Under the pieces are notes generated by a model. It was not told where the DNA came from. It saw only the letters and a program-made list of their open reading frames with translations, and searched no databases. From positions 5,935,501 to 5,999,500 of the forward strand of contig NZ_PDJB01000001.1 of NCBI RefSeq assembly GCF_002563895.1: a DNA stretch of 64,000 nt, given 5' to 3'. How positions within the stretch are numbered: the stretch's first letter is position 1; every line of letters starts with the position of its first letter. Of this stretch, positions 10,130-17,744 are shown piece by piece. The translations under genes and the position numbers were made by a program. The DNA is from Pseudomonas lurida (GTDB taxonomy: Bacteria > Pseudomonadota > Gammaproteobacteria > Pseudomonadales > Pseudomonadaceae).

Positions 10130-11044
10130 TCAAGGCGTGGTTTTTTTGAACACGTAGAACAGGTTCGGCTCGCTGACGAGGTACAACGTGCCCTCGTCAT
10201 CCATGGCGATCCCTTCGGCCTGCGGCACCCGCTTCGTCAGGCCATGGCGCCCGTTGAGCAGTGACAGACTGCTCAACGGGCGACCGTCGATATCCAGCTC
10301 CAGCACCAGGAACGACTCATCCGACAGCGCCAGCAAATGCCCGCTGCGCTCATCGTATTGCAGGCTCGACAGGTCACGCACAAACAAGCCGGCATCACGC
10401 TTGGGGTTGTTGACCACGTGCACCGAGTAGGTTTTTTCCGGTTTGAAATGCGGGAAGCCGTGGACCTCGTAGATCAGCATCGGGTCGCGCTCCTTGGCCA
10501 CGAACAGGCGCTTGCCCACCGAGTCATAGGCCAACCCTTCAAACCCCTTGTTGCCACCGACGTGCAGGCCCAGGGTCATTTGCTCCGCATCGGCGGCGTC
10601 GAGGAATTGCGTGTCATCGTCCACATGCACCTTGATCAGCCGCTGCTGGCGCTCATCGCTGATGACATAAATGTTGTCGCTGATAAATTCCACCGCCTCG
10701 GCATCGCCAAAGCCCACCAAGGGGATACGCCGCAGGATCTTGCCCTGGAGGGACAGTTCGATCAGCTCGGCGTTTTTGTTGGTGACGGTAAACAGGCTTT
10801 TGCGCACGGGGTCGTAGGTCAGTGCCGACACATCGTCATCAAGCCCTTCGATGACCTGGGCCTCCAGGGTCACCCGGTAATCCGCCAGGCCGATGGAGCG
10901 CTGGTCCATCGGCTGGCGCCACGCCTGCCAGTTGAACCAGGCGCGCTCGAACAGGCGAAAATGCTGTGCAACGGCCCCGACGCTGACCAGGGCGATCAGC
11001 ACAAGCATAAAGAAGAGCGGTTTGGGGCGGGCTAGTCGTTGCAT
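10130..11044 (-). CDS. SdiA-regulated domain protein, copy 1
   Basis: A 304-residue protein with one N-terminal hydrophobic anchor (about residues 9-26) followed by repeated beta-propeller-like strands. It belongs to the SdiA-regulated/YjiK family, seen in stretches such as GFGDAEAVEFISDNIYVISDE and the C-terminal RVPQAEGIAMDDEGTLYLVSEPNLFYVF. It is probably tethered to the inner membrane with the propeller in the periplasm. The role is not known. Its closest neighbour, at 11165, is a paralogue with the same architecture and a nearly identical C-terminal motif, pointing to tandem duplication. The rpiA gene ends 19 bases away in convergent orientation. Confidence 0.82.
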   Translation of the reverse strand: MQRLARPKPLFFMLVLIALVSVGAVAQHFRLFERAWFNWQAWRQPMDQRSIGLADYRVTLEAQVIEGLDDDVSALTYDPVRKSLFTVTNKNAELIELSLQGKILRRIPLVGFGDAEAVEFISDNIYVISDERQQRLIKVHVDDDTQFLDAADAEQMTLGLHVGGNKGFEGLAYDSVGKRLFVAKERDPMLIYEVHGFPHFKPEKTYSVHVVNNPKRDAGLFVRDLSSLQYDERSGHLLALSDESFLVLELDIDGRPLSSLSLLNGRHGLTKRVPQAEGIAMDDEGTLYLVSEPNLFYVFKKTTP

Positions 11045-11164
11045 CGGGCGGGCTCAAAGTCAAAAGTGGCGAATGAATATCACGCCTGTCTGAATTTAAA
11101 CTTAAACATGCCCTGATGTCTGGCGAATGCCGCTCATGGAGAAATATCCGACGTAATTTGTCTG

Positions 11165-12091
11165 CTATTTCTGCTTTTCGAACCGATAGAACAGGTTGGG
11201 CTCACTGACCATGTACAACGTGCCGTCCTCGTCCATGGTCATTCCTTCGGCACGGGGAATCGTGTCTTTGAGGCCATTGAAGCCGCCAAGCAACGTCATG
11301 AAGCTGACTTGCTCGCCCTTCTCGTCCAACTCCAGCAACAGATGGGAGTCGGCCGACAACGCCAGCAGATGCCCAGTGCGCGGGTCGACGGCCAGTGCGG
11401 AGAGGTTGCGCATGTCCAGCTCGCTGCTGGCCAGCTTGACCTTATCGCCCACGAGGGTCGGGCCGCCGTCGCTTTTCCAGGTAAACAGCGCCGCTGGGCG
11501 CTCTTCGCCCAGGATCAACTGCTGATGACGCTTGTCCCAGGTGATGGCTTCAAAGGCTTTGTTCTGGTCTTTGGACGGGCCCAGGTCATAACTCGAGAAG
11601 TCAGCCTTGTTCAATGCCGTGGTAGTCGCGTCGATCTTGATGATCGTCAGGCTGTGCTGGCGCTCGTCGACCACGGCCATCAGGCCGTTTTCCATCACCG
11701 TCAGCCCTTCGGGGTTGTTCCAGCCATTGAGTGGCATCTTGCGCAGCACATCGCCTTGCAAGGTCAGCTCGACAAGGAACGGGTTCTTGCCCATGACGGA
11801 GAACAGCGTCTTGGTCTGGGGGTTGTACGCCAGGTCCGAGGCTTCGTCCTTTTCCATGCCCGGCAGCAACTTGGCGTCGATGACGGCGTGGTAGTCCGGT
11901 AGCCACACGCTTTCCTGGCGTTCGGCGGGCGTCTCAAAACGTTCCAGTACCCACAACATGCCGCGATCATCCCAGTGCATGGCCCAGGCAATGCCATACA
12001 CAACGGCACCGGCGAGAAACAGCCAGGAATACCAGCGCAAGGCAAAACGGGAACGCAACTTGGGGGTGACGGTAGGCAGGGGCACGGCCAT
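11165..12091 (-). CDS. SdiA-regulated domain protein, copy 2
   Basis: A 308-residue paralogue of the preceding gene. It has one N-terminal membrane anchor (about 17-37) and the same propeller pattern, ending TIPRAEGMTMDDEGTLYMVSEPNLFYRF. It probably sits in the periplasm, anchored to the inner membrane. The 120 bases between the two copies contain no terminator that I can see, so they may be co-transcribed. The start MAVPLPTVTPKL is the only good one before the anchor. A perfect 14-bp palindrome lies 42 bases upstream of the start codon. Confidence 0.82.
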   Translation of the reverse strand: MAVPLPTVTPKLRSRFALRWYSWLFLAGAVVYGIAWAMHWDDRGMLWVLERFETPAERQESVWLPDYHAVIDAKLLPGMEKDEASDLAYNPQTKTLFSVMGKNPFLVELTLQGDVLRKMPLNGWNNPEGLTVMENGLMAVVDERQHSLTIIKIDATTTALNKADFSSYDLGPSKDQNKAFEAITWDKRHQQLILGEERPAALFTWKSDGGPTLVGDKVKLASSELDMRNLSALAVDPRTGHLLALSADSHLLLELDEKGEQVSFMTLLGGFNGLKDTIPRAEGMTMDEDGTLYMVSEPNLFYRFEKQK

Positions 12092-12132
12092 TGGGCACTT
12101 TATCCGGGAAATCAGCGTTGGGTGATAGCACA

Positions 12133-12146
12133 GGTTCCGCGGAACC
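12133..12146. promoter_or_regulatory. Perfect 14-bp palindrome, candidate operator
   Basis: The sequence ggttccgcggaacc reads the same on both strands and lies 42 bases upstream of the second SdiA-regulated gene. No regulator gene is adjacent. It may be a binding site, but a 14-bp GC-rich palindrome can also arise by chance or form a small hairpin. Confidence 0.35.
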
Positions 12147-12228
12147 GCGCGCTCGAGCCCGAAGGATTATCCGGATGGCGTGTGAAAAAAATGCAAAAGC
12201 ACGGAATTTGCGGCTGCACGTACACCCC

Positions 12229-12317
12229 TGTGGGAGCCGGGCTTGCCCGCGATGCAGGCAACGCGGTGTGCTATTGACACCCCGCTGCTGCTATCGCAGG
12301 CAAGCCAGCCCCCACCT
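12229..12317. repeat. REPIN
   Basis: Arms ctgtgggagccgggcttgcc (12229-12248) and tatcgcaggcaagccagccc (about 12292-12311) are inverted around a roughly 40-base centre. It lies immediately downstream of the FAH-family gene stop at 12336. Confidence 0.88.
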
Positions 12318-12335
12318 GTGAGCGGCGTGCTGCTT

Positions 12336-13001
12336 TTAGCGCACGCTGCTTTCGAAGCGGTTCACGCCCGACAGTTCCAGCACCAGCTCATCACCCACAT
12401 TCAGCGGGCCCACGCCGGCTGGGGTGCCCGTGAGGATCACATCGCCGGCCTGCAGCGAGAAGCAGCCGGCCATGTACTGGATCATCGGGATGATCGGGTT
12501 GAGCATGATCGCGCTGTTGCCGTCCTGGCGGACTTCGCCATTGATGGTCAGGCGGATGCCGATGTCAGTGACGTCCGGGAAGGTGCTGCCCACCACAAAC
12601 GGTGCAATCACCGCCGCGCCGTCGAACGACTTGGCGATTTCCCACGGCAGGCCCTTGGCTTTCAGCTCGGCCTGTTTGTCACGCAGGGTCAGGTCCAGGG
12701 CCGGGGCGAAGCCGGAGATGGCATCCAGCACTTCTTCACGGCTGGGCTTGGTCGACAGCGGTTTGCCGATCAACACCGCGATTTCCGCCTCGTAGTGCAC
12801 CGAACCGCGTTCGGTTGGGATGCTGAAACCGCCTTCCAACGGCACCACGCAACTCCCCGGCTTGATGAACAGCAACGGTTCGTTCGGTACCGGGTTGTCC
12901 AGTTCCTTGGCATGTTCGGCGTAGTTACGCCCGATACACACCACTTTACCGACCGGAAAGTGGATGTTGGTGCCGTCGACATACTTGTGCTGGTAGCTCA
13001 T
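12336..13001 (-). CDS. Fumarylacetoacetate hydrolase family protein
   Basis: A 221-residue FAH-fold enzyme. The metal-binding acidic residues appear in VHYEAEIAVLIGKPL (ExE near residue 73), with further conserved acids in the ALDLTLRD stretch. The C-terminal GDVILTGTPAGVGPL is diagnostic of the family. Members hydrolyse or decarboxylate beta-diketo acids, for example acylpyruvases and oxaloacetate decarboxylases. This short single-domain form resembles the YcgM/FAHD1 group more than true fumarylacetoacetase. An AAGGAG ribosome site precedes the ATG. It follows the D2HGDH gene by 22 bases on the same strand, so the two are likely an operon for oxo- or hydroxyacid recycling. Confidence 0.88.
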   Translation of the reverse strand: MSYQHKYVDGTNIHFPVGKVVCIGRNYAEHAKELDNPVPNEPLLFIKPGSCVVPLEGGFSIPTERGSVHYEAEIAVLIGKPLSTKPSREEVLDAISGFAPALDLTLRDKQAELKAKGLPWEIAKSFDGAAVIAPFVVGSTFPDVTDIGIRLTINGEVRQDGNSAIMLNPIIPMIQYMAGCFSLQAGDVILTGTPAGVGPLNVGDELVLELSGVNRFESSVR

Positions 13002-13023
13002 GGAACGACTCCTTCAGGGGCGA

Positions 13024-14418
13024 TTAAACAGCGAAGATCTTGCCTGGGTTCATGATCCCGTTCGGGTCGAACACCGCTTTAACTGCCTTCATGTATTCGA
13101 TTTCAACCGGCGAGCGACTGTAGGTCAGGTAATCCCGCTTGGTCATGCCCACGCCGTGTTCAGCCGAGATCGAACCGTTGTACTTCTCGACGGTTTCGAA
13201 GACCCACTTGTTCACGGTGGCGCACTTGGCGAAGAACTCGTCCTTGCTCAGGTTTTCCGGCTTGAGGATATTCAGGTGCAGGTTGCCGTCGCCGATGTGG
13301 CCGAACCAGACAATTTCGAAATCCGGGTAATGTTCGCCGACGATGGCGTCGATTTCCTTCAAGAACGCCGGCACTTTGGAGACCGTGACCGAAATATCAT
13401 TCTTGTACGGCGTCCAGTGGGAAATGGTTTCGGAGATGTACTCGCGCAGTTTCCACAGGTTGTGCAGCTGGGTTTCGCTCTGGCTCATCACGCCATCCAG
13501 CACCCAGCCCTGCTCGACGCAGTGTTCGAAGGTTTCCAGCGCGTGGTTGGCAACCTCTTCGGTGGTGGCTTCGAATTCCAGCAGCGCGTAGAACGGGCAT
13601 TCGGTTTCGAACGGCGCCGGCACGTCGCCACGGCCCATGACCTTGGCCAGGGCCTTGTCGGAGAAGAATTCGAAGGCGGTCAGGTCCAGCTTGCTCTGGA
13701 ACGCATGCAATACCGGCATGATCGAATCAAAGTCGGTAGTGCCCAGCACCATGGCAGTGAGGTTTTTCGGCGCACGGTCCAGGCGCATGGTGGCTTCGAC
13801 CACAAAGCCCAGGGTGCCTTCGGCGCCGATGAACAGCTGGCGCATGTCGTAGCCGGTAGCGTTCTTGATCAGGTCGCGGTTCAGCTCCAGCACGTCGCCC
13901 TTGCCGGTGACGACCTTCATGCCCGCCACCCAGTTGCGGGTCATGCCGTAGCGAATGACCTTGATCCCGCCGGCATTGGTACCGATATTGCCGCCGATCT
14001 GGCTGGAACCCGACGAAGCGAAGTCCACCGGGTAGTACAGGCCTTTTTCTTCGGCGACGTTCTGCAATTGCTTGGTGACCACACCCGGCTGGCACACGGC
14101 GGTGCGGTCGGTGAGGTTCACGTCGAGGATCTGGTTCATGTAGTCGAACGACACCACCACTTCGCCATTGGCCGCCACCGCGGCTGCCGACAGGCCGGTA
14201 CGCCCACCGGAGGGCACCAGTGCCACTTTGCGGGCATTGGCCCAGCGCACAATGGCCTGGACCTGCTCAGTGGTCTTGGGGAAGACGATGGCGGTCGGCG
14301 CGGGCGCGAAGTGCTTGGTCCAATCCTTGCCGTAAGCCTCCAGTGAGTCCGCATCGGTCAGCACTTTGCCGGGCTCAACCAGGGTCTTTAGCTCATCAAT
14401 CAGGGCAGGATGGGTCAT
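13024..14418 (-). CDS. FAD-linked D-2-hydroxyglutarate dehydrogenase-like oxidoreductase
   Basis: A 464-residue FAD-dependent dehydrogenase of the D2HGDH/GlcD class. It has an N-terminal PCMH-type FAD-binding domain with PSGGRTGLSAAAVA near 75-88 and a C-terminal FAD-oxidase domain with GHIGDGNLHLNI and EHGVGMTKRDYL. The start at 14418 (MTHPALIDELKTL) is preferred. An in-frame ATG ten codons upstream adds a non-conserved leader. It is divergent from serA. In P. stutzeri the equivalent enzyme re-oxidises D-2-hydroxyglutarate made by SerA, pulling serine synthesis forward, and the conserved neighbourhood supports the same role here. The electron acceptor would be a flavoprotein (ETF) or quinone. 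Confidence 0.85.
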   Translation of the reverse strand: MTHPALIDELKTLVEPGKVLTDADSLEAYGKDWTKHFAPAPTAIVFPKTTEQVQAIVRWANARKVALVPSGGRTGLSAAAVAANGEVVVSFDYMNQILDVNLTDRTAVCQPGVVTKQLQNVAEEKGLYYPVDFASSGSSQIGGNIGTNAGGIKVIRYGMTRNWVAGMKVVTGKGDVLELNRDLIKNATGYDMRQLFIGAEGTLGFVVEATMRLDRAPKNLTAMVLGTTDFDSIMPVLHAFQSKLDLTAFEFFSDKALAKVMGRGDVPAPFETECPFYALLEFEATTEEVANHALETFEHCVEQGWVLDGVMSQSETQLHNLWKLREYISETISHWTPYKNDISVTVSKVPAFLKEIDAIVGEHYPDFEIVWFGHIGDGNLHLNILKPENLSKDEFFAKCATVNKWVFETVEKYNGSISAEHGVGMTKRDYLTYSRSPVEIEYMKAVKAVFDPNGIMNPGKIFAV

Positions 14419-14764
14419 CGACAGAACTCTCGAACAATTCATGGTCATCCTGAGAACGCTTCACGTCGCAGGAATGAGTGTTAGCGGGGCGCGTATGCTA
14501 GCATACCGCCCCCGCAGGACAGAGCCCAAAGGCGTTTCTGCGGTGACGGCTTTCCTGCCGTCCGGGTCAGCTCTGTGCCCTGATTTACCCCTACGTTTGT
14601 GTTTGACGAGTGGCTGTTGTCGTCAGGCAAGGCGCCGCGACGACTCATAGCTGGCGCAGCATGACGGCAACAGACGCCGTCAAACGGGAACGGTATGGGT
14701 GAATCAGGGCACATCCGGCTATTCGATTCCCTGCCATTTTTCTCCGGGATACAGGTTTACGCAG
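14419..14764. other. Divergent D2HGDH/serA intergenic region with RNA-like structure
   Basis: This 346-base gap has no convincing gene. It contains several strong complementary segments. The arms acagagc (14519-14525) and gctctgt (14570-14576) enclose a perfect 6-bp hairpin gacggc-tttcct-gccgtc (14545-14562). The 15-base stretch at 14576-14590 pairs with 14697-14711 (14 Watson-Crick pairs and one G-U). Between these, gtcgtc/gacgac around 14618-14644 and gacggc/gccgtc around 14663-14681 form further stems. In plus orientation the last stem ends about 53 bases before the serA start, so a structured leader for serA or a small RNA is plausible. I do not recognise a known riboswitch class. Confidence 0.5.
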
Positions 14765-15994
14765 ATGAGCAAGACTTCTCTCGATAAGAGCAAGATCAAG
14801 TTCCTTCTTCTGGAAGGCGTCCACCCATCGGCTGTCGACGTTCTGAAAGCCGCCGGGTACACCAGCATTGAGTACATCACCAGTTCTCTGCCGGAAGCCC
14901 AGCTAAAGGAAAAGATCGCCGACGCGCACTTTATCGGCATTCGCTCCCGCACTCAGCTGACCGAAGAGATCTTCGATCACGCCAAGAAACTCGTGGCGGT
15001 CGGCTGTTTCTGCATCGGCACCAACCAGGTCGACCTCAACGCAGCGCGCGAGCGCGGCATCGCGGTATTCAACGCACCGTACTCCAACACCCGCTCCGTT
15101 GCAGAACTGGTGCTGGCCGAGGCGATCCTGTTGTTGCGCGGCATTCCTGAGAAGAACGCTTCCTGCCACCGTGGCGGCTGGATCAAAAGCGCGGCCAACT
15201 CCTTCGAAATCCGCGGCAAGAAGCTGGGTATCGTCGGTTACGGCTCGATCGGCACTCAACTGTCGGTCCTGGCTGAAGGCCTTGGCATGCAGGTGTTCTT
15301 CTACGACACCCTGACCAAGCTGCCATTGGGCAACGCTACGCAAGTGGCCAGCCTGACCGAGCTGCTGGGCATGTCCGACATCGTGACCCTGCACGTTCCG
15401 GAAACCGCCGAGACCCAGTGGATGATCGGCGAGAAGGAAATCCGCGCCATCAAGAAAGGCGGCATCCTGATCAATGCCGCACGCGGCACCGTGGTCGAGC
15501 TGGATGCACTGGCCGACGCGATCAAGGACAAGCACCTGATCGGCGCCGCCATCGACGTGTTCCCGGTAGAGCCTCGCTCCAACGACGACATCTTCGAAAG
15601 CCCGCTGCGTGGCCTGGACAACGTGATCTTGACCCCCCACATCGGCGGTTCCACCGCTGAGGCACAGGCCAACATTGGCCTGGAAGTGTCGGAGAAGCTG
15701 GTCAAGTACAGCGACAACGGTACATCGGTGTCGTCCGTGAACTTCCCGGAAGTGGCCCTGCCGGCTCACCCTGGCAAGCACCGCCTGCTGCACATCCACC
15801 AGAACATCCCTGGCGTGATGATGGAAATCAACAAGGTCTTCGCGGAAAACGGCATCAACATCTCCGGTCAGTTCCTGCAGACCAACGAGAAGGTCGGCTA
15901 CGTGGTCATCGACGTCGACGCCGAGTACTCGGACCTGGCGCAAGAGAAGCTGCAGCACATCAACGGCACCATCCGTAGCCGCGTGTTGTTCTAA
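14765..15994 (+). CDS. serA: D-3-phosphoglycerate dehydrogenase SerA
   Basis: Catalyses the first step of serine synthesis, 3-phosphoglycerate to 3-phosphohydroxypyruvate. Enterobacterial-type SerA can also reduce 2-oxoglutarate to D-2-hydroxyglutarate. The 409 residues match E. coli SerA in length. The NAD-binding loop GYGSIGTQLS is near residues 158-167, catalytic Arg/Glu/His residues fall in the INAARGT and TPHIGGST segments, and the C-terminal ACT domain (about 338-409) is the serine-feedback site. The start at 14765 (MSKTSLDKSKIKFLLLEG) matches homologues. The frame upstream to 14699 is not conserved. It is divergent from the D2HGDH gene and followed by a strong terminator. Confidence 0.97.
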   Translation: MSKTSLDKSKIKFLLLEGVHPSAVDVLKAAGYTSIEYITSSLPEAQLKEKIADAHFIGIRSRTQLTEEIFDHAKKLVAVGCFCIGTNQVDLNAARERGIAVFNAPYSNTRSVAELVLAEAILLLRGIPEKNASCHRGGWIKSAANSFEIRGKKLGIVGYGSIGTQLSVLAEGLGMQVFFYDTLTKLPLGNATQVASLTELLGMSDIVTLHVPETAETQWMIGEKEIRAIKKGGILINAARGTVVELDALADAIKDKHLIGAAIDVFPVEPRSNDDIFESPLRGLDNVILTPHIGGSTAEAQANIGLEVSEKLVKYSDNGTSVSSVNFPEVALPAHPGKHRLLHIHQNIPGVMMEINKVFAENGINISGQFLQTNEKVGYVVIDVDAEYSDLAQEKLQHINGTIRSRVLF

Positions 15995-16010
15995 GGTTTC
16001 GACGCGGCAC

Positions 16011-16043
16011 AAAAAAGGGAGCCCTTCAGGGCTCCCTTTTTTT
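16011..16043. terminator. Bidirectional intrinsic terminator
   Basis: A perfect stem aaaaaagggagccc / gggctcccttttttt with the 4-base loop ttca lies 16 bases after the serA stop and 15 bases before the end of the convergent DUF4399 gene. T-runs on both strands make it usable in both directions. Confidence 0.95.
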
Positions 16044-16057
16044 CATCTGAACAAATC

Positions 16058-16498
16058 TTACTTAACGTTAACCGTGATCACTTTCGAGGCTACAGTCGGG
16101 TTGAACTGCATGTGCAGTTTGTCACCGGCAACCAGCTGCAAGGTGTGCTTGCCTGGGGTGAGGGTCAGTTCGGTTTCGGTCTGGGCCTTGCCGTAGTGAA
16201 TCACGGTGTCGGTGGCCGGGATAGGCACGCTGGCGTCAGGCAGGGCTTTCTGGTCGATCAGCAGATGGTGGTGACCCGTGCCTGGATCCTGGCTGGTGGC
16301 CGGAGCCAATTTCAAGCCTTCCATGCCGAACTTCACGGTGAAGGTTTTATCCACCGTGGCGCCGTCCTTCGGCGAGACGATAAATACTTTGGCATCTGCA
16401 GGTGGAGCGCTGCGCGGGATACCGTCCGCGGCGGTAGCCAACATGGAAGCACCCAGCATCAGGGAGGCCAGGGTGACACGGGACAAAAAGGCGTTCAT
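16058..16498 (-). CDS. DUF4399 exported protein
   Basis: A 146-residue protein with a clear Sec signal peptide (hydrophobic segment about 9-22, cleavage likely after ATAADG or the preceding ATAA). The mature part matches the DUF4399 pattern: VFIVSPKDGATVDKTFTVKFGMEGL, then GTGHHHLLID with three consecutive His, and HTLQLVAGDKLHMQF. The His/Met-rich strands might hint at metal contact, but this is speculation. It is probably periplasmic with an immunoglobulin-like fold and unknown function. It is convergent with serA. Confidence 0.82.
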   Translation of the reverse strand: MNAFLSRVTLASLMLGASMLATAADGIPRSAPPADAKVFIVSPKDGATVDKTFTVKFGMEGLKLAPATSQDPGTGHHHLLIDQKALPDASVPIPATDTVIHYGKAQTETELTLTPGKHTLQLVAGDKLHMQFNPTVASKVITVNVK

Positions 16499-16632
16499 TC
16501 ACTTCTCCAGTTTTTCTATGAAATCTGTAGGGTTATGACAACTTCGCGACAAATTGCTGTCCAAGGCACTCAACACCATAGCAAAGCGATGCTGAACGGC
16601 GCCTCGCACATTCGAATTCTTTAGGAGTGACC

Positions 16633-17127
16633 ATGCGCTTTTCGCCTGGCCTGTTACTGTTGCTTCCCCTTCTGAGCCCCCTGGCTCATGCCGAACTGAT
16701 CGATGATGTCTTCGACCGTGGCGAACTGCGCATCGCCCTTGAAGCCAACACCCCGCCGTTCAACTTCAAGGAAGGTGACAAACTCACCGGCTTCGAAGTT
16801 GACCTCGGCGAGCAACTGGCCAAGGAGATGGATGTGCGACCTTCATTCATCACCACCGATGACACCGACCTGCTGCAAGGCGTGGAAACCGGCAAGTACG
16901 ACGTGGCCATCAACCATATCGCTATGACTGCCGAGCTGCAGGATCGGTTCGATTTGAGTGAGGCTTACAACGAGAAGCCGGAACTGGTGATCCCGTTCCA
17001 AAAGGGCAATCCGGCGTTCAAGGCGAGTTTGGACAAGGCATTGCAGCGCGTGAAGGCTGATGGGCGGTTGAAGGCGTTGGCGCAGAAGTGGCTTGAGACC
17101 GAGCCCCCGGTTCCCAAGGCACAGTGA
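16633..17127 (+). CDS. Short solute-binding protein, lobe 1 only
   Basis: A 164-residue exported protein. A signal peptide (LLLLLPLLSPLAHA) is followed by the first lobe of an SBP_bac_3 amino-acid binding protein: FDRGELRIALEANTPPFNF, GFEVDLGEQLAKEM, YDVAINHIAMTAELQDRFDLSEAY. The sequence then jumps directly to the family's C-terminal helices (ALQRVKADGRLKALAQKWLE). The second lobe, about 80-100 residues in normal members, is absent, so a Venus-flytrap closure is impossible. The reading frame is clean, which argues for a stable shortened form and not decay. AGGAG lies 5 bases before the ATG at 16633. No ABC permease or ATPase gene is adjacent. Confidence 0.8.
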   Translation: MRFSPGLLLLLPLLSPLAHAELIDDVFDRGELRIALEANTPPFNFKEGDKLTGFEVDLGEQLAKEMDVRPSFITTDDTDLLQGVETGKYDVAINHIAMTAELQDRFDLSEAYNEKPELVIPFQKGNPAFKASLDKALQRVKADGRLKALAQKWLETEPPVPKAQ

Positions 17128-17150
17128 TTTTTCGGATTTGACTCAGTCAA

Positions 17151-17243
17151 TGTGGGAGCTGGCTTGCCTGCGATAGCGGTGGACCAGTAACAGAGATGCT
17201 AGCTGACACGCTGCCATCGTAGGCAAGCCAGCCTCCCACATTT
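17151..17243. repeat. REPIN
   Basis: Arms tgtgggagctggcttgcctg (17151-17170) and gtaggcaagccagcctccca (about 17219-17238) are inverted about a 45-base centre. It sits in the convergent gap between the short solute-binding protein and tudS-like genes. Confidence 0.9.
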
Positions 17244-17247
17244 TGAC

Positions 17248-17742
17248 CTATACAGGTTTCGATAGCTGCGCCAGCGCTACTAACGCCTCAGGCAACTCCA
17301 ACTCACTGAACACCAGCACCCCATGCTGCTTGAGCAGCGCCGCCGTCACGCCCTCGCCGCGGACCTTCACGCCCGTGAAGGTGCCGTCATAGGTCAGCAG
17401 GTTGCCACACGACGGGCTATTGGCCTTGAGCACAGCGATGCGGATGTTGTGACGCTGCACCAGCGCCAAGGCCTGGCGCGCACCGTCGAGGAAGGCGGCG
17501 CTGAAGTCCTCGCCCTCGGCGGTCAGCACCTGGGCACGGCCTTCCCACACCGCCATACCCTGCCCGCCCGGAATTTCCGCCGCCGGGCGTGGCGTCGGCA
17601 AGCCACCCGATACTTCCGGGCAGATCGCAACCACCCGCCCTTCGGCCTGCCACGCGGCCAATTGGTCGAACGGCCCGCTGGCCCCGCCGTCGTAGCGCAC
17701 TTTGTGGCCAAGCAGGCAGCGGCTGATCAGAATCTTTTGCAT
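17248..17742 (-). CDS. DUF523 protein, 2-thiouracil desulfurase (TudS)-like
   Basis: A 164-residue DUF523 protein starting MQKILISRCLLGHKVRYDGG. Cys residues lie in RCLLG (9), AICPEVSGG (about 48) and NSPSCGN (about 112). Characterised TudS enzymes use three Cys to hold a [4Fe-4S] cluster that removes sulfur from thiouracil, and these positions fit. The upstream in-frame extension to 17856 lies inside the neighbouring dioxygenase gene and is rejected. The start codon is 2 bases after the dioxygenase stop, so the genes form a tight operon. The physiological substrate is uncertain. Confidence 0.8.
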   Translation of the reverse strand: MQKILISRCLLGHKVRYDGGASGPFDQLAAWQAEGRVVAICPEVSGGLPTPRPAAEIPGGQGMAVWEGRAQVLTAEGEDFSAAFLDGARQALALVQRHNIRIAVLKANSPSCGNLLTYDGTFTGVKVRGEGVTAALLKQHGVLVFSELELPEALVALAQLSKPV

Positions 17743-17744
17743 AA

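Noticed and set aside
14481..14714. 77-residue open frame on the minus strand upstream of D2HGDH
   Set aside because: No ribosome site, no family resemblance, and it overlaps the complementary segments that suggest RNA structure.
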